Of a stretch of DNA of 64,000 nt, positions 43,212 through 52,676 are shown one piece after another (within the stretch, counting starts at the first letter, position 1; the number at the start of each line of letters is the position of its first letter). Position numbers and translations under genes: made by a program. Source of the DNA: Tianweitania populi (lineage in GTDB: Bacteria; Pseudomonadota; Alphaproteobacteria; Rhizobiales; Rhizobiaceae). The notes beneath the pieces are model-generated. The model did not search any database. It had not been told where the DNA came from and worked only from the letters and a program-made list of their open reading frames with translations. The stretch lies in the NCBI RefSeq assembly GCF_014652875.1, contig NZ_BMZQ01000001.1, positions 1,736,001-1,800,000 of the forward strand. The letters run 5' to 3'.

Positions 43212-44336
43212 CTATGCAACTTGGAGGGGTAGCAGGGAACGATAAACAGCAACTGTCTCGGCAGCCATGCGGGCCGCTGTGAAATGATCGTGGAAGCGGT
43301 TGTGCAGATGCCCAGCGATCGCCTTGCGCTTGGCCGCATCCTCCAGCGCGTCGGTCAGGCAGTCGGCCAGCGAGGCCACGTCGCCGGGTTCAGCCAGCCA
43401 CGCATGATCCTCGCCCAGCGCCTCGGTCGTGCCGCCGATGCGGGTCGCAACAACGGGCACGCCGGCGCTCATGGCTTCCAGTACTACCAGCGGCAAGCCT
43501 TCGAACAAGGAGGGTAGGATCACGAGATCGGCCGCGCAAAGCAGGTCGGCCACATCGCGGCGCTCACCCAGGAAGCGCACACGGTCACGCAGGCCAAGCT
43601 CATCAACCTGCGCCTCGATCGTCTCGCGCTCCGGCCCATCGCCAACCAGCAGCAGTTGATAGGGCATGGCTACGCGGTCGACCAGCATCCGCATCGCATC
43701 AAGCAGCACCGCATGCCCCTTCTGCGGCGTGAACCGCGCAACCGTCAGCAGCAGCACGGCATCCGGCTCGATGCCGAGTTCGCCACGCAGCTCGTCACGA
43801 GCGCGGTCGGACTTCCGCTTATCGATGCCGTTGCGCACCGCGACGATCTTGTCGTGGCTCAGGCCGGCATCGCGATAGCTGGCGGCCGCGGCTTCGGAAA
43901 CGGTGATCACGCGATCCACCAGTTCGATTGCCTCGGCATGGCCGCGCTGCTGGTCTTCATCGGTGAGAACAAAAGGTAGATGTTCAGTGCGCACCACCGG
44001 CAGCGCCATCTCACGCGCCGCGCGGCCAAGGCCGTGCCCTTCCCAGGCGATGCCGGCATGAACATGCACGAGGGACAGCCCCGCATCACGCAGCCAATCC
44101 GCCACCGCTGCTTCAGGATCGTCCGACAGCAAGGCCTGTGTTTGCATGCCAAGCGCCTGCGCGCGCGCCAGAAACGCCGGTCCGCCACCCTCGTCGGGAA
44201 AAGCCAGAACCGGCTCGAAGCTGTCGCGCAAGGCACAGCCCAGCGTCAGCATATGCTCGCCAACCCCTGAGGGAACCAGACTGTCGGTGACAATGCCAAT
44301 CCGCAGGCGAGTTTTGGCAAATGCCGGTGCGTTCAC
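43212..44336 (-). CDS. GT4-family glycosyltransferase
   Basis: A 374-aa GT-B transferase. The donor-site motif reads LPSLFEGLPLVVLEAMSAGVPVV and the core VARFTPQKGHAVLLDAM; an N-terminal IGIVTDSLVPSGVGEHM fits the acceptor side. Its start overlaps the stop of the UGM fusion gene as ATGA. It probably adds one sugar to a lipid-linked or soluble acceptor in the same glycan pathway. Confidence 0.87.
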   Translation of the reverse strand: MNAPAFAKTRLRIGIVTDSLVPSGVGEHMLTLGCALRDSFEPVLAFPDEGGGPAFLARAQALGMQTQALLSDDPEAAVADWLRDAGLSLVHVHAGIAWEGHGLGRAAREMALPVVRTEHLPFVLTDEDQQRGHAEAIELVDRVITVSEAAAASYRDAGLSHDKIVAVRNGIDKRKSDRARDELRGELGIEPDAVLLLTVARFTPQKGHAVLLDAMRMLVDRVAMPYQLLLVGDGPERETIEAQVDELGLRDRVRFLGERRDVADLLCAADLVILPSLFEGLPLVVLEAMSAGVPVVATRIGGTTEALGEDHAWLAEPGDVASLADCLTDALEDAAKRKAIAGHLHNRFHDHFTAARMAAETVAVYRSLLPLQVA

Positions 44337-46702
44337 TGCGCGGTCTCCGCCGCAGTTGCAACGTCCACCAGCTTGCGATGGGTTGCGAGCGCCTGGCCCA
44401 CCACCTGATCCATATTGTAGTAACGATAGGTCCCGAGCCGGCCAACGAAAGTCACATCCCGCTCAGCGCGTGCAAGCGCCTCATATTGCTTGAACAAGGC
44501 CTGGTTCTCCGGTCGCGGGATCGGATAATAGGGATCACCCTCCGCACAGGCAAATTCATAGCTGATGCTGGTCTTGGGATGTACCTGCCCTGTCAAATAT
44601 TTATACTCTGTGACGCGGGTATAAGGCACCTTTTCCTGCGGATAGTTTACCACAGCCACGGGCTGGAACCGGCGCTGGTCGAGCGTTTCGTGCTGGAATC
44701 GCAGGCTGCGATAAGGCAGCGCGCCGAAACGATGACCGTAATAGGCATCGATGGGACCCGTGAAGATCAGCTTCGGCGCAAGTCCTTCGGCACGCAGTTC
44801 CTCGAAGTCGACACCAAGTTCCAGCGTGATGTTGGAATGATCCAGCATCGCCTCGAACATCGCCGTGAAACCGTCGGCCGGCATTGCCTGATAGGTGTCG
44901 AGGAAGTAGCGGTCGTCCGTCGAAGTGCGGGTCGGCACACGCGCCGTTACGGACTTATCAAGCTCGCTGGGATCGAGGCCCCATTGCTTGCGCGTGTAGC
45001 CTTGGAAGAACGTCTCGTAGAGATCGGTGCCCACCGCCGACACAACGACGTCGCGTGATGTCCGGATGTCGGCAACGGGTTCTGCACGGCTTGCGAGATA
45101 AGCTGCCGCCTGCGCCTCGTCGCGCAGATCGAGCCCATAGAGTCCGTTCAGCGTTGTCCGGTTGATCGGCATCGGCAAAAGCTTGCCGCCGACATCGGCC
45201 AGCACACGATGCTCATACGGGCGCCACCGGGTGAAACGGGAGAGATAGGCAAACACATCTTCCGAATTGGTGTGGAAGATATGTGGGCCGTAGCGATGCA
45301 CGAGAACGCCGTGCTCGTCATAATGATCATAGGCATTGCCGGCGACATGCGGACGCTTGTCGCAAACGAGAACGCGCTTGTTCGAACCGGCCGCCAGGCG
45401 CTCGGCCAGAACCGAGCCCGCAAAACCAGCGCCGACGATCAGATAATCATAGGGCTTCGAACGGTTGGCCCGTTTGATGCGGGGCGCCGACAGATTTGGC
45501 GGCGTCGTGCTTCTGTTGTTGTTTGCCACAGCCTCGTCGACGAGAGCTGCCATGCGCCCATAGGTCTCGTCCCACGACATGGTGGCGAGCAGCGCATCGG
45601 CTTCAGTCAACCAGTCAGCACCCCTCGCGGTTAAAGCCTGGCGGCATCCGGCGATGAACGCAGCATGGTTGCGCGCGATCGTCACCGCATCGATGTCGCC
45701 ATAATGGCGTTCCACATCGCGGATCGCGGTGGACACGACCGGTTTGCCGCCAGCGAGATATTCCGGCGTCTTGGTTGGCGAAATGAAGCGCGTCGCTTCG
45801 TTGATCGCAAACGGCATTAACGCCACGTCCCAACCGGCAAGATAGGCCGGCAGTTCGCCATAGGAGCGCTGCCCGAGATAATGGATGTTCTTGGCGCGCG
45901 GCAGATGCGCGGGATCAACCTTCACCACCGGCCCGACCATGACGATCGAGCACTGCGGCAGCGCCTTTGCGAGTTCGGCGATCAGGTCGAGATCGATGCG
46001 CTCGTCGATCACGCCATAATAGCCCAGCCTCGGACCGCTGATGCCAGCCTGGTCGCCAGGGGTCGCGATCTTACCGCCCCGCGCCTGAGCAAAATGGTTG
46101 GTGTCGACGCTGGACGGAAACGGATGAATGTTGTCGTGCCGGTCAGCCTTCGCCTCATAGATGCTGTAGCCACCGGTAAACACAGCATCTGCACGCTTGA
46201 TCAAGGCGGCTTCCAGCTCCTTCAAGCGCGGCGGCGCAAAGCGAAAGGCGGACAGCTCGTCCATGCAGTCATAGATCACGGCGGAAGCTTCGACATGGTC
46301 GGCAAAGCCGAACATCATCGGCGTGTAGAACCACAAAACCGGCCGCTTGATCTGCGTCAGCGCCAGCAATTCGTCCAGCAGTCGCTTCAGCCCGGCCTCG
46401 CGCTCGACCTCGTTCCACCAATGCGGCATGCGCGGGCGGATCGCGGTGACCTTGTCGGCCGGGAAGCGGTGGAATTCGAGATAAGGCAAGGGATGGTCGC
46501 ACGGGATCCATTCCTCGAAGATGAAGACTGCGCGCGTGCGCGCGAAGCGCGACATCAGGTGCTGCGGCCTCTGCAGCACGAAATCCCAGCGGAGGTGGGA
46601 AAAGCAGATCAGCGGAGGAAGGGCGTTGGACGTTTCAGAATCGGCGTGACGAGATACAGATGCGTCCAAGACAGTGCCCCTTTGATAGCCCCGTCTAACC
46701 AT
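44333..46702 (-). CDS. glf: Fusion of GT4-like glycosyltransferase and UDP-galactopyranose mutase
   Basis: A protein of about 789 aa. Residues up to about 400 are GT4-like (TuaH style): CFSHLRWDFVLQRPQHLM, DCMDELSAFR, ISPTKTPEYLAGGKPVVST. From about residue 415 it is a UDP-galactopyranose mutase with the FAD site YLIVGAGFAGSVLAERL and GNAYDHYDEHGVLVHRYGPH; ETFFQGYTRKQWG and TRVTEYKYLTGQ follow. It would make UDP-galactofuranose and may transfer a sugar. The start is uncertain: ATG 46702 is chosen, while TTG at 46669 has the better ribosome site (AAAGGGG). It heads the sugar operon. Confidence 0.87.
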   Translation of the reverse strand: MVRRGYQRGTVLDASVSRHADSETSNALPPLICFSHLRWDFVLQRPQHLMSRFARTRAVFIFEEWIPCDHPLPYLEFHRFPADKVTAIRPRMPHWWNEVEREAGLKRLLDELLALTQIKRPVLWFYTPMMFGFADHVEASAVIYDCMDELSAFRFAPPRLKELEAALIKRADAVFTGGYSIYEAKADRHDNIHPFPSSVDTNHFAQARGGKIATPGDQAGISGPRLGYYGVIDERIDLDLIAELAKALPQCSIVMVGPVVKVDPAHLPRAKNIHYLGQRSYGELPAYLAGWDVALMPFAINEATRFISPTKTPEYLAGGKPVVSTAIRDVERHYGDIDAVTIARNHAAFIAGCRQALTARGADWLTEADALLATMSWDETYGRMAALVDEAVANNNRSTTPPNLSAPRIKRANRSKPYDYLIVGAGFAGSVLAERLAAGSNKRVLVCDKRPHVAGNAYDHYDEHGVLVHRYGPHIFHTNSEDVFAYLSRFTRWRPYEHRVLADVGGKLLPMPINRTTLNGLYGLDLRDEAQAAAYLASRAEPVADIRTSRDVVVSAVGTDLYETFFQGYTRKQWGLDPSELDKSVTARVPTRTSTDDRYFLDTYQAMPADGFTAMFEAMLDHSNITLELGVDFEELRAEGLAPKLIFTGPIDAYYGHRFGALPYRSLRFQHETLDQRRFQPVAVVNYPQEKVPYTRVTEYKYLTGQVHPKTSISYEFACAEGDPYYPIPRPENQALFKQYEALARAERDVTFVGRLGTYRYYNMDQVVGQALATHRKLVDVATAAETAQ

Positions 46703-46798
46703 AAGATGCGTGCTTTGTTCCAGCCCTTCTTCAACCGATTGTGACAATTGCTGACAGCGCAACCAAGTAAGGATCTCGCAGCAGATTTTCGTGCTACT

Positions 46799-47233
46799 TT
46801 ATTGCGGCTGCTGTATTAGAATATTAGAAAGTACAGAGCGACTTTGTTCGCTGAGCGGATGAGAGCGCCGCGTGCTTTCGTCCATCTGGACGATGACCGA
46901 TCTGGACACGGCAGCACAAGCAGCATCCTGAAACAGCGCTTGCGACAGGTCGAAGGAAGATCGGCCGATCTTCGCTACAGCCGTGCCGATCACGATCTCG
47001 CCCGGCCAGTTCAACTCGGCACGAAAGTCAATCTCCAACCGAGCAATGACGAAGGCGCATCCCTTAGAAGCGAGGCCTCCTGCCTTGTCGTAGAGGATGG
47101 CAACACGCCCCGTTTCCAGCAAGGTGGAAAACACGGCATTGTTGACATGGCCTTGCCGGTCGGTGTCACCGTAACGCAGCCTGTCCTTGACCCGATGCGG
47201 GTAGAAGCCCAGTTCGTCGAGGTGCTCGCTCAC
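46799..47233 (-). CDS. Hotdog-fold acyl-CoA thioesterase (YbgC/4HBT type)
   Basis: A 144-aa hotdog protein. The catalytic region reads RYGDTDRQGHVNNAVF, with the Asp typical of the 4-hydroxybenzoyl-CoA thioesterase group. A GTG start follows GAGGGG. It is 22 nt behind livM and probably the last gene of the liv-type operon, which may point to an acyl-CoA intermediate in the use of the imported compound. Confidence 0.85.
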   Translation of the reverse strand: MSEHLDELGFYPHRVKDRLRYGDTDRQGHVNNAVFSTLLETGRVAILYDKAGGLASKGCAFVIARLEIDFRAELNWPGEIVIGTAVAKIGRSSFDLSQALFQDAACAAVSRSVIVQMDESTRRSHPLSEQSRSVLSNILIQQPQ

Positions 47234-47255
47234 AAGCCCCTCATATCAAGGTGGG

Positions 47256-48239
47256 TCACAGGGGCTTCCTGATCCACTTGGCAATGACGCCGACGATTCC
47301 TTCGCGGAACAGCATGACGCTGATCACGAAGATGCAGCCCTGGATGATCGTGACCCAAGCGCCGAAGCTCGCCAGATAGTTCTGCATCGTGACGATCACC
47401 GCAGCCCCAACTAGCGGGCCGAACACCGTGCCCATGCCGCCAAGCAGCACCATCAGCACCACCTCGCCCGACATTGTCCAATAAACGTCGGTCAGCGAAG
47501 CCAGCTGAAAAACGATCGCCTTGGTGGCGCCCGCAAGGCCGGCAAAGGTGGCGGACAAAACGAACACGGTCAGCTTGTAGCTATTGACCCGGTAGCCCAG
47601 CGAGATGGCGCGCGGCTCGTTTTCGCGAATTGCCTTCAGCACCTGCCCGAATGGCGAATGGATGATGCGGTAGATCGCCAGCAATCCGCCGAAGGTGATC
47701 ACCAGCACCACGAAATAGAGCGAGAAATCGGAACGCATGCTGATCGCACCGAACAGATCGCCGCGCGGCACGTTCTGGATGCCGTCCTCGCCACCCGTAA
47801 ACGGCGCCTGCAACGCTGCGAAATAGACCATTTGCGCGAAGGCCAGCGTGACCATGGCGAAATAAATGCCCTGCCGCCGGATCGCCAGCAGGCCGATCAC
47901 GGCGCCCAGCACTGCGGCCGACAGCGTGCCCAGGATGATCGCCACCTCCGGTGTCAGTCCCCACACTCTTGCCGCATGGGCGGACACATAGGCCGCACTG
48001 CCAAAGAAGGCGGCATGGCCGAAAGACAGCAAGCCGCCGAAACCCAGCAAGAGGTTGAGCGCACAGGCAAACAGCGCAAAGCACATCACCTTCATCAGGA
48101 ACACCGGATAAAGGAAGAAGGGCGCAGCCAGCGAAAGCAGGAGCAGCAAAGCGAAAATCACGAGGTGGTGGCGGGGCATCGAGCCGCTTGCCTGTTCCAC
48201 AACGATCGTCGATTCGTTGGTGTCGGTGATCGCAGTCAT
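47256..48239 (-). CDS. livM: Branched-chain amino acid-type ABC permease LivM
   Basis: A 327-aa inner-membrane permease with about nine spans and the coupling loop AIRENEPRAISLGY. The frame LLGFGGLLSFGHAAFFGSAA is typical of LivM. The start overlaps the livH stop by one base. It forms the channel with LivH. Confidence 0.92.
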   Translation of the reverse strand: MTAITDTNESTIVVEQASGSMPRHHLVIFALLLLLSLAAPFFLYPVFLMKVMCFALFACALNLLLGFGGLLSFGHAAFFGSAAYVSAHAARVWGLTPEVAIILGTLSAAVLGAVIGLLAIRRQGIYFAMVTLAFAQMVYFAALQAPFTGGEDGIQNVPRGDLFGAISMRSDFSLYFVVLVITFGGLLAIYRIIHSPFGQVLKAIRENEPRAISLGYRVNSYKLTVFVLSATFAGLAGATKAIVFQLASLTDVYWTMSGEVVLMVLLGGMGTVFGPLVGAAVIVTMQNYLASFGAWVTIIQGCIFVISVMLFREGIVGVIAKWIRKPL

Positions 48240-49126
48240 CAGGCGGTCCTTCCGAACAGGCCAGCGGGCTTGACCAGGAGCACGATCGCCATGATCACGA
48301 AAATCACCACAGAAGAAGCTTCAGGGTAAAAGACTCGCATCAGCCCCTCGATGATCCCAAGTCCGAAGCCGGTGACGATAGACCCGAGGATCGAGCCCAT
48401 GCCGCCGATTACCACCACGGCGAAAACAACGATGATCAGGTCCGCGCCCATGTTCGGATTGACCGAGTAGATCGGCGCCGCGAGCACGCCGGCAAAGGCC
48501 GCCAGAGCCACGCCGAAGCCGTAGGTCAGCGTGATCATGCGCGGCACGTTGATGCCGAAGGCCCCGACCAGCGTCGGGTTTTCCGTGGCGGCGCGCAGAT
48601 AAGCGCCGAGTCGCGTTTTCTCGATCACGAACCAGGTGGTGAGGCACACCGCCAGCGAGGCTACCACCACCCAGCCGCGATAATTCGGCAGGAACATGAA
48701 GCCCAAATTCTGCCCGCCCGCCAACTGGCTCGGGATCGTGTAGGGCAGTCCGGAGATACCATACTGATTGCGCGCCAGACCCTGGATGATCAGCGCCAGA
48801 CCGAAGGTCAGCAACAACCCATAGAGATGATCGAGGTGGTACAAGCGCGAGATCAGCAGCCGTTCGAGGATCACGCCAAGAATGCCGACGCCGATCGGCG
48901 CCAGAAGCAGCGCCCACCAGTAGTTGACGCCGAAATAATTGAGCAACACCCAGGATGCCAGCGCGCCTAACATATACTGCGCGCCATGGGCGAAGTTGAT
49001 GATGTTCAGCAGGCCGAAGATGATGGCAAGGCCGAGCGACAGAATCGCATAAAAAGCGCCATTGATCAGGCCGAGCAGCAACTGCCCGAACAAAGCCTGC
49101 GGCGGAATACCCAAAAGCTCGATCAT
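48239..49126 (-). CDS. livH: Branched-chain amino acid-type ABC permease LivH
   Basis: A 295-aa permease with about eight spans and typical LivH motifs: SLGLAIIFGLLNIINFAHGA and the loop AATENPTLVGAFGINV. It lies between the binding-protein gene and livM. Confidence 0.92.
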   Translation of the reverse strand: MIELLGIPPQALFGQLLLGLINGAFYAILSLGLAIIFGLLNIINFAHGAQYMLGALASWVLLNYFGVNYWWALLLAPIGVGILGVILERLLISRLYHLDHLYGLLLTFGLALIIQGLARNQYGISGLPYTIPSQLAGGQNLGFMFLPNYRGWVVVASLAVCLTTWFVIEKTRLGAYLRAATENPTLVGAFGINVPRMITLTYGFGVALAAFAGVLAAPIYSVNPNMGADLIIVVFAVVVIGGMGSILGSIVTGFGLGIIEGLMRVFYPEASSVVIFVIMAIVLLVKPAGLFGRTA

Positions 49127-49195
49127 TCAACGATCCTGCGAGGTAAGAAAACGCCGCGCCTTGTGTGGTGAACAGGCGCGGCGAAGATGGTGCGT

Positions 49196-50392
49196 TTACT
49201 TGATCAGCGAGCAGCCGCCCTTGTCGAGCGGACGGAAAGACTGCTCGGCTGGGATCGTGGACACCAGATTATAGAGATCCCACTCACCCTTGGATTCTTC
49301 CGGCTTCTTGACCTGGAACAGGTAGGACTGGTGGATCTTGCGGCCGTCAGCGCGGATCATGCCCTTGCCGAACAGGATGTCGTCGGTCGGCGTTTCCTTC
49401 ATCTTGGCCATGACCTTCGTCGCGTCCTTGTCGCCAAGCGCTTCAACCGCCTTCAGGTAATGCAAGACGCTGGCATAAACGCCGGCCTGCACCATCGACG
49501 GCTTCTTGTTCATCTTCTCTTCGAAGCGCGCCGACCATTCGCGGGTCTGATCGTTGAGATCCCAATAGAAGCTTTCGGTCAGCATCAGCCCCTGCGCCGT
49601 CTGCAGGCCGAGGGAATGAACGTCGTTGGCGAAAACCAGGAGGCCGGCTAATTGCTGGCCGCTTTGCGCCAGCCCAAATTCCGAAGCCTGCTTCACCGAA
49701 TTGATCGTGTCGCCGCCGGCATTGGCGAAGGCCACGACCTGCGCACCCGAAGACTGCGCTTGCAGCAGATAGGACGAGAAATCCGTGCCCGGGAATGGAT
49801 GGCGGATCGAGCCGACAACCTCGCCGCCGCCTTCCTTCACCACCTCTGTCGCATCGCGTTCCATGGCCTGGCCAAAGGCATAATCGGCCGTCACGAAGAA
49901 CCACTTCTTGCCGCCATTGGCGACCACGGCGCTCGCCGTGCCATGCGCGAGCTGCCAGCTGTCATAGGTCCAGTGCACGGTGTTGGGCGAGCACGCCTTG
50001 CCCGTCAGATCCGACGTGCCGCCGCCGGAGTTCAGGAAGATCTTGTTCTTCTCGCGGGTGATCTCGGCGACCGCCAGAGCGGCCGATGAGGTCGGCACAT
50101 CGAGAATGGCATCCACGCCGTCCTGGTCGTACCATTGACGCGCGATGTTGGAGGCAATGTCCGGCTTGTTCTGATGATCGGCCGAGATGATCTCGACTGT
50201 GATGCCCTTGTCGGCGGCCTTGTAGTCCTCAACGGCCATTTGCGCGGCGACCACCGAACCCTCGCCGGCCAGATCGGAATAAACGCCCGAGCGGTCGTTC
50301 AGCACGCCCAATTTTACGGCGACATCGGCGAATGCCGTGCTGGCGAACAAGCTCGCAACCAAGCTGGCAACCAGAAATCCTATCTTCTTCAT
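49196..50392 (-). CDS. Periplasmic binding protein of the Liv-type importer
   Basis: A 398-aa type 1 binding protein of the LivJ/amide group with a signal peptide (MKKIGFLVASLVASLFASTAFA). The ATG at 50392 follows GGAGGAGAG. Typical are LNDRSGVYSDLAGEGSV and GYAFGQAMERDA-like core (ADYAFGQAMERDATEVV). Ligands in this family range from branched-chain amino acids to urea, amides and aromatic acids, so the ligand is left open. Confidence 0.88.
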   Translation of the reverse strand: MKKIGFLVASLVASLFASTAFADVAVKLGVLNDRSGVYSDLAGEGSVVAAQMAVEDYKAADKGITVEIISADHQNKPDIASNIARQWYDQDGVDAILDVPTSSAALAVAEITREKNKIFLNSGGGTSDLTGKACSPNTVHWTYDSWQLAHGTASAVVANGGKKWFFVTADYAFGQAMERDATEVVKEGGGEVVGSIRHPFPGTDFSSYLLQAQSSGAQVVAFANAGGDTINSVKQASEFGLAQSGQQLAGLLVFANDVHSLGLQTAQGLMLTESFYWDLNDQTREWSARFEEKMNKKPSMVQAGVYASVLHYLKAVEALGDKDATKVMAKMKETPTDDILFGKGMIRADGRKIHQSYLFQVKKPEESKGEWDLYNLVSTIPAEQSFRPLDKGGCSLIK

Positions 50393-50435
50393 TCCACTCT
50401 CCTCCAAATTGGCGTTTTCGCCTTATCCTGCCCAG

Positions 50436-51182
50436 TCAAACGCCCAGATAGGCGTGCAATTTGCCCTCATTGGCCTGGAGATCGCGGTTCTCGATCATGT
50501 CGATCGTCCGCCCCTGCTCCACGATGTAATGGCGGTCGGCAACCGACGCCGCGAAGTGGAAGTTCTGTTCCACCAGCACGATCGTGAAGCCCTCATTCTT
50601 CAGCCGCGAAATCGTATGGCCGATCTGCTGCACGATCACCGGTGCCAGGCCTTCGGTGGGCTCGTCGAGCAGAAGAAGCTTCGCACCGGTGCGCAAGATC
50701 CGGCCGATCGCCAGCATCTGCTGTTCGCCGCCCGACAGCTTGGTGCCCTGGCTGTTCAAACGCTCTTTCAGGTTCGGAAACAGCTCGAAGATCTGCTGCA
50801 CGGTCAAACCGCCTTCGCGCACTTTCGGCGGCAGCATCAGGTTTTCCTCCACCGACAGCGAAGAAAAGATGCCGCGCTCTTCCGGGCAGATCGCGATGCC
50901 GGCCTTGGCGACATAGCGCGCCGGCGAATGCATCAGCTCCTTACCTTCGAAGGTGATCGAGCCCTTGCGCTTGGCGATCATGCCCATGATTGACTTCAGC
51001 GTCGTGGTCTTGCCGGCCCCGTTGCGACCAAGCAGCGTCACCACCTCACCTGCCCGCACATCGAAGTTGATGCCGTGCAGCACATGGCTTTCGCCATACC
51101 AGGCTTCGAGATCGCGGACCGTCAGCAGGGCATCGGCACGCGACGCGGCTTGCGGGCGGGTTGCAAGGGCAGCATCAGCCAT
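50436..51182 (-). CDS. livF: Liv-type ABC ATPase LivF
   Basis: A 248-aa ABC ATPase of LivF type: Walker A LLGRNGAGKTTTL, signature LSGGEQQMLAIGRIL, Walker B LLLLDEPTEGLAP. The ATG at 51182 (MADAALATRPQ) overlaps the end of livG by 8 nt. Confidence 0.9.
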   Translation of the reverse strand: MADAALATRPQAASRADALLTVRDLEAWYGESHVLHGINFDVRAGEVVTLLGRNGAGKTTTLKSIMGMIAKRKGSITFEGKELMHSPARYVAKAGIAICPEERGIFSSLSVEENLMLPPKVREGGLTVQQIFELFPNLKERLNSQGTKLSGGEQQMLAIGRILRTGAKLLLLDEPTEGLAPVIVQQIGHTISRLKNEGFTIVLVEQNFHFAASVADRHYIVEQGRTIDMIENRDLQANEGKLHAYLGV

Positions 51183-51927
51183 GACCGGCTCCGATATAGG
51201 CTTCCACGACGCGCGGATCCTGGGACACGGTGGCATAATCGCCCTCCGCCAGAACCTTGCCGCGTGCCAGAACGGTAATGGTGTTCGACAAGGTCGCGAC
51301 CACTGACAGATTGTGTTCCACCATCAGGATCGTGCGATTGGCGGAAATGCGCTTGATCAGCGCCGTGATGCGCTCGACATCGGCCTGCGCCATGCCGGCC
51401 ATGGGCTCGTCGAGCAGCAGCATTTCCGGGTTGAGCGCCAGCGTGGTGGCGATTTCCAGCGCCCGCTTGCGGCCATAGGACAGCTCGCTGGCCGCCGTGT
51501 TGGTGAACTCCGACAATCCCACTTCCGCCAGCAAACCGCGCGCTTCCTCGTCGAAGCGTGACAGAATCTTCTGCGAGCGCCAGAAATCGAAACTGTCGCC
51601 GCGCCGTCGCTGCAAGGCGATGCGCACATTCTCCAGCGCGGTGAGATGCGGAAAGACCGCCGAAATCTGGAACGAGCGCACAAGGCCAAGCCGCGCAATA
51701 TCGGCCGACGACATCGCGGTGATGTCCTTGCCGTCATAGGTGATTGTCCCGCGCGTCGGCGGCAGGAACTTGGTCAGAAGATTGAAGCAGGTCGTCTTGC
51801 CTGCTCCGTTCGGGCCGATCAAGGCGTGGATCTGGCCACGGCGGACCCGAAGGTTCACACCGTCCACGGCGACAAAGCCCTTGAACTCCTTGGTCAGGTT
51901 CTCAGCCGCCAGAATGACGTCGCTCAT
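51175..51927 (-). CDS. livG: Liv-type ABC ATPase LivG
   Basis: A 250-aa ABC ATPase of LivG type: Walker A LIGPNGAGKTTCFNLL, the signature-like ELSYGRKRALEIATTLAL, Walker B MLLLDEPMAGM. It is the first gene of the operon livG-livF-binding protein-livH-livM-thioesterase. Confidence 0.9.
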   Translation of the reverse strand: MSDVILAAENLTKEFKGFVAVDGVNLRVRRGQIHALIGPNGAGKTTCFNLLTKFLPPTRGTITYDGKDITAMSSADIARLGLVRSFQISAVFPHLTALENVRIALQRRRGDSFDFWRSQKILSRFDEEARGLLAEVGLSEFTNTAASELSYGRKRALEIATTLALNPEMLLLDEPMAGMAQADVERITALIKRISANRTILMVEHNLSVVATLSNTITVLARGKVLAEGDYATVSQDPRVVEAYIGAGHG

Positions 51928-51947
51928 TATCCCTCACGTTCCCACCT

Positions 51948-52033
51948 GCATCGCTGATGCGATGCGCTTCCTGTGAGACCTCCTCCCAAGAGGGCTCATG
52001 CCGACCGGCAGCAAGCGGCTCCCATCCGCTTGC
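51948..52033. repeat. Two perfect inverted repeats in the liv operon leader
   Basis: GCATCGC/GCGATGC with a 4-nt loop (51948-51965) and GCAAGCGG/CCGCTTGC with a 7-nt spacer (52011-52033) lie between the upstream small gene and livG. Neither is followed by a T run, so they look more like operators or processing hairpins than terminators. Confidence 0.4.
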
Positions 52034-52082
52034 GTTGGGGAAGATGCACAGTCCGCAGCAAGGACGCAAGTGCACCTAAGGG

Positions 52083-52676
52083 CTAAGATGCTCCTGAAAT
52101 TTTCGTGAGTTGCGCGAGGTCGACCGGACCGCTTTGGCTGGTAAACGTCAGAGTTGCAGAGGCCGATTGTGCCTGCGCCACGCCGTGAATGCGATGATCG
52201 CCGGTGTCATAGACGCTGATCGTGCCGCCCTCGTCGATCACCAAACGCCGTTTCTCGGCGAAGACGGCATAGCGCATCGCGTTCTGCGATCCGGACGTGG
52301 ACGGAGAACCGAGGTCGGACGGCCACCACTGATTGCCTGCCTGTCGCCCGGTCGCGGCTTCTTCTTGCCGGATTGGTGCCGCGGAAGACGCCCGAACCTC
52401 CGATTTCATTTCAGGTGCAGGCGTATCCTTCAGATAAGCGGCAAGCTCCGTCGCAACGGCATCAAGCTTACCTTTCATGCTGGTGTTGAACATGTCGCCG
52501 ACCATCGTCATGCCCGGCGACCATTGTGCCATCCCGCCGAAATCCGGATGGCTGAACTGTGCCATACCGCCACCGCGCCGCAGGGCATCGAGCACGGTCT
52601 TGACCGCGTCTCTGGACAGATCGTGACGCACCGCAATCCGGGTCAACAACGCTTCTTCTCTGACATCAATGGCCAT
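52083..52676 (-). CDS. 197-aa conserved hypothetical protein
   Basis: The ATG at 52676 (MAIDVREEALLTRIAVRHDL) follows GGAGCCGGAAG. The first half is helical with LSRDAVKTVLDALRRGGGMA, then SHPDFGGMAQWSPGMTMVGD; the C-terminal part looks like a small beta domain (RYAVFAEKRRLVIDEGG; TISVYDTGDHRIHGVAQ). No signal or membrane span is visible. I have a loose memory of similar proteins in rhizobia but no function. Confidence 0.7.
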   Translation of the reverse strand: MAIDVREEALLTRIAVRHDLSRDAVKTVLDALRRGGGMAQFSHPDFGGMAQWSPGMTMVGDMFNTSMKGKLDAVATELAAYLKDTPAPEMKSEVRASSAAPIRQEEAATGRQAGNQWWPSDLGSPSTSGSQNAMRYAVFAEKRRLVIDEGGTISVYDTGDHRIHGVAQAQSASATLTFTSQSGPVDLAQLTKISGAS

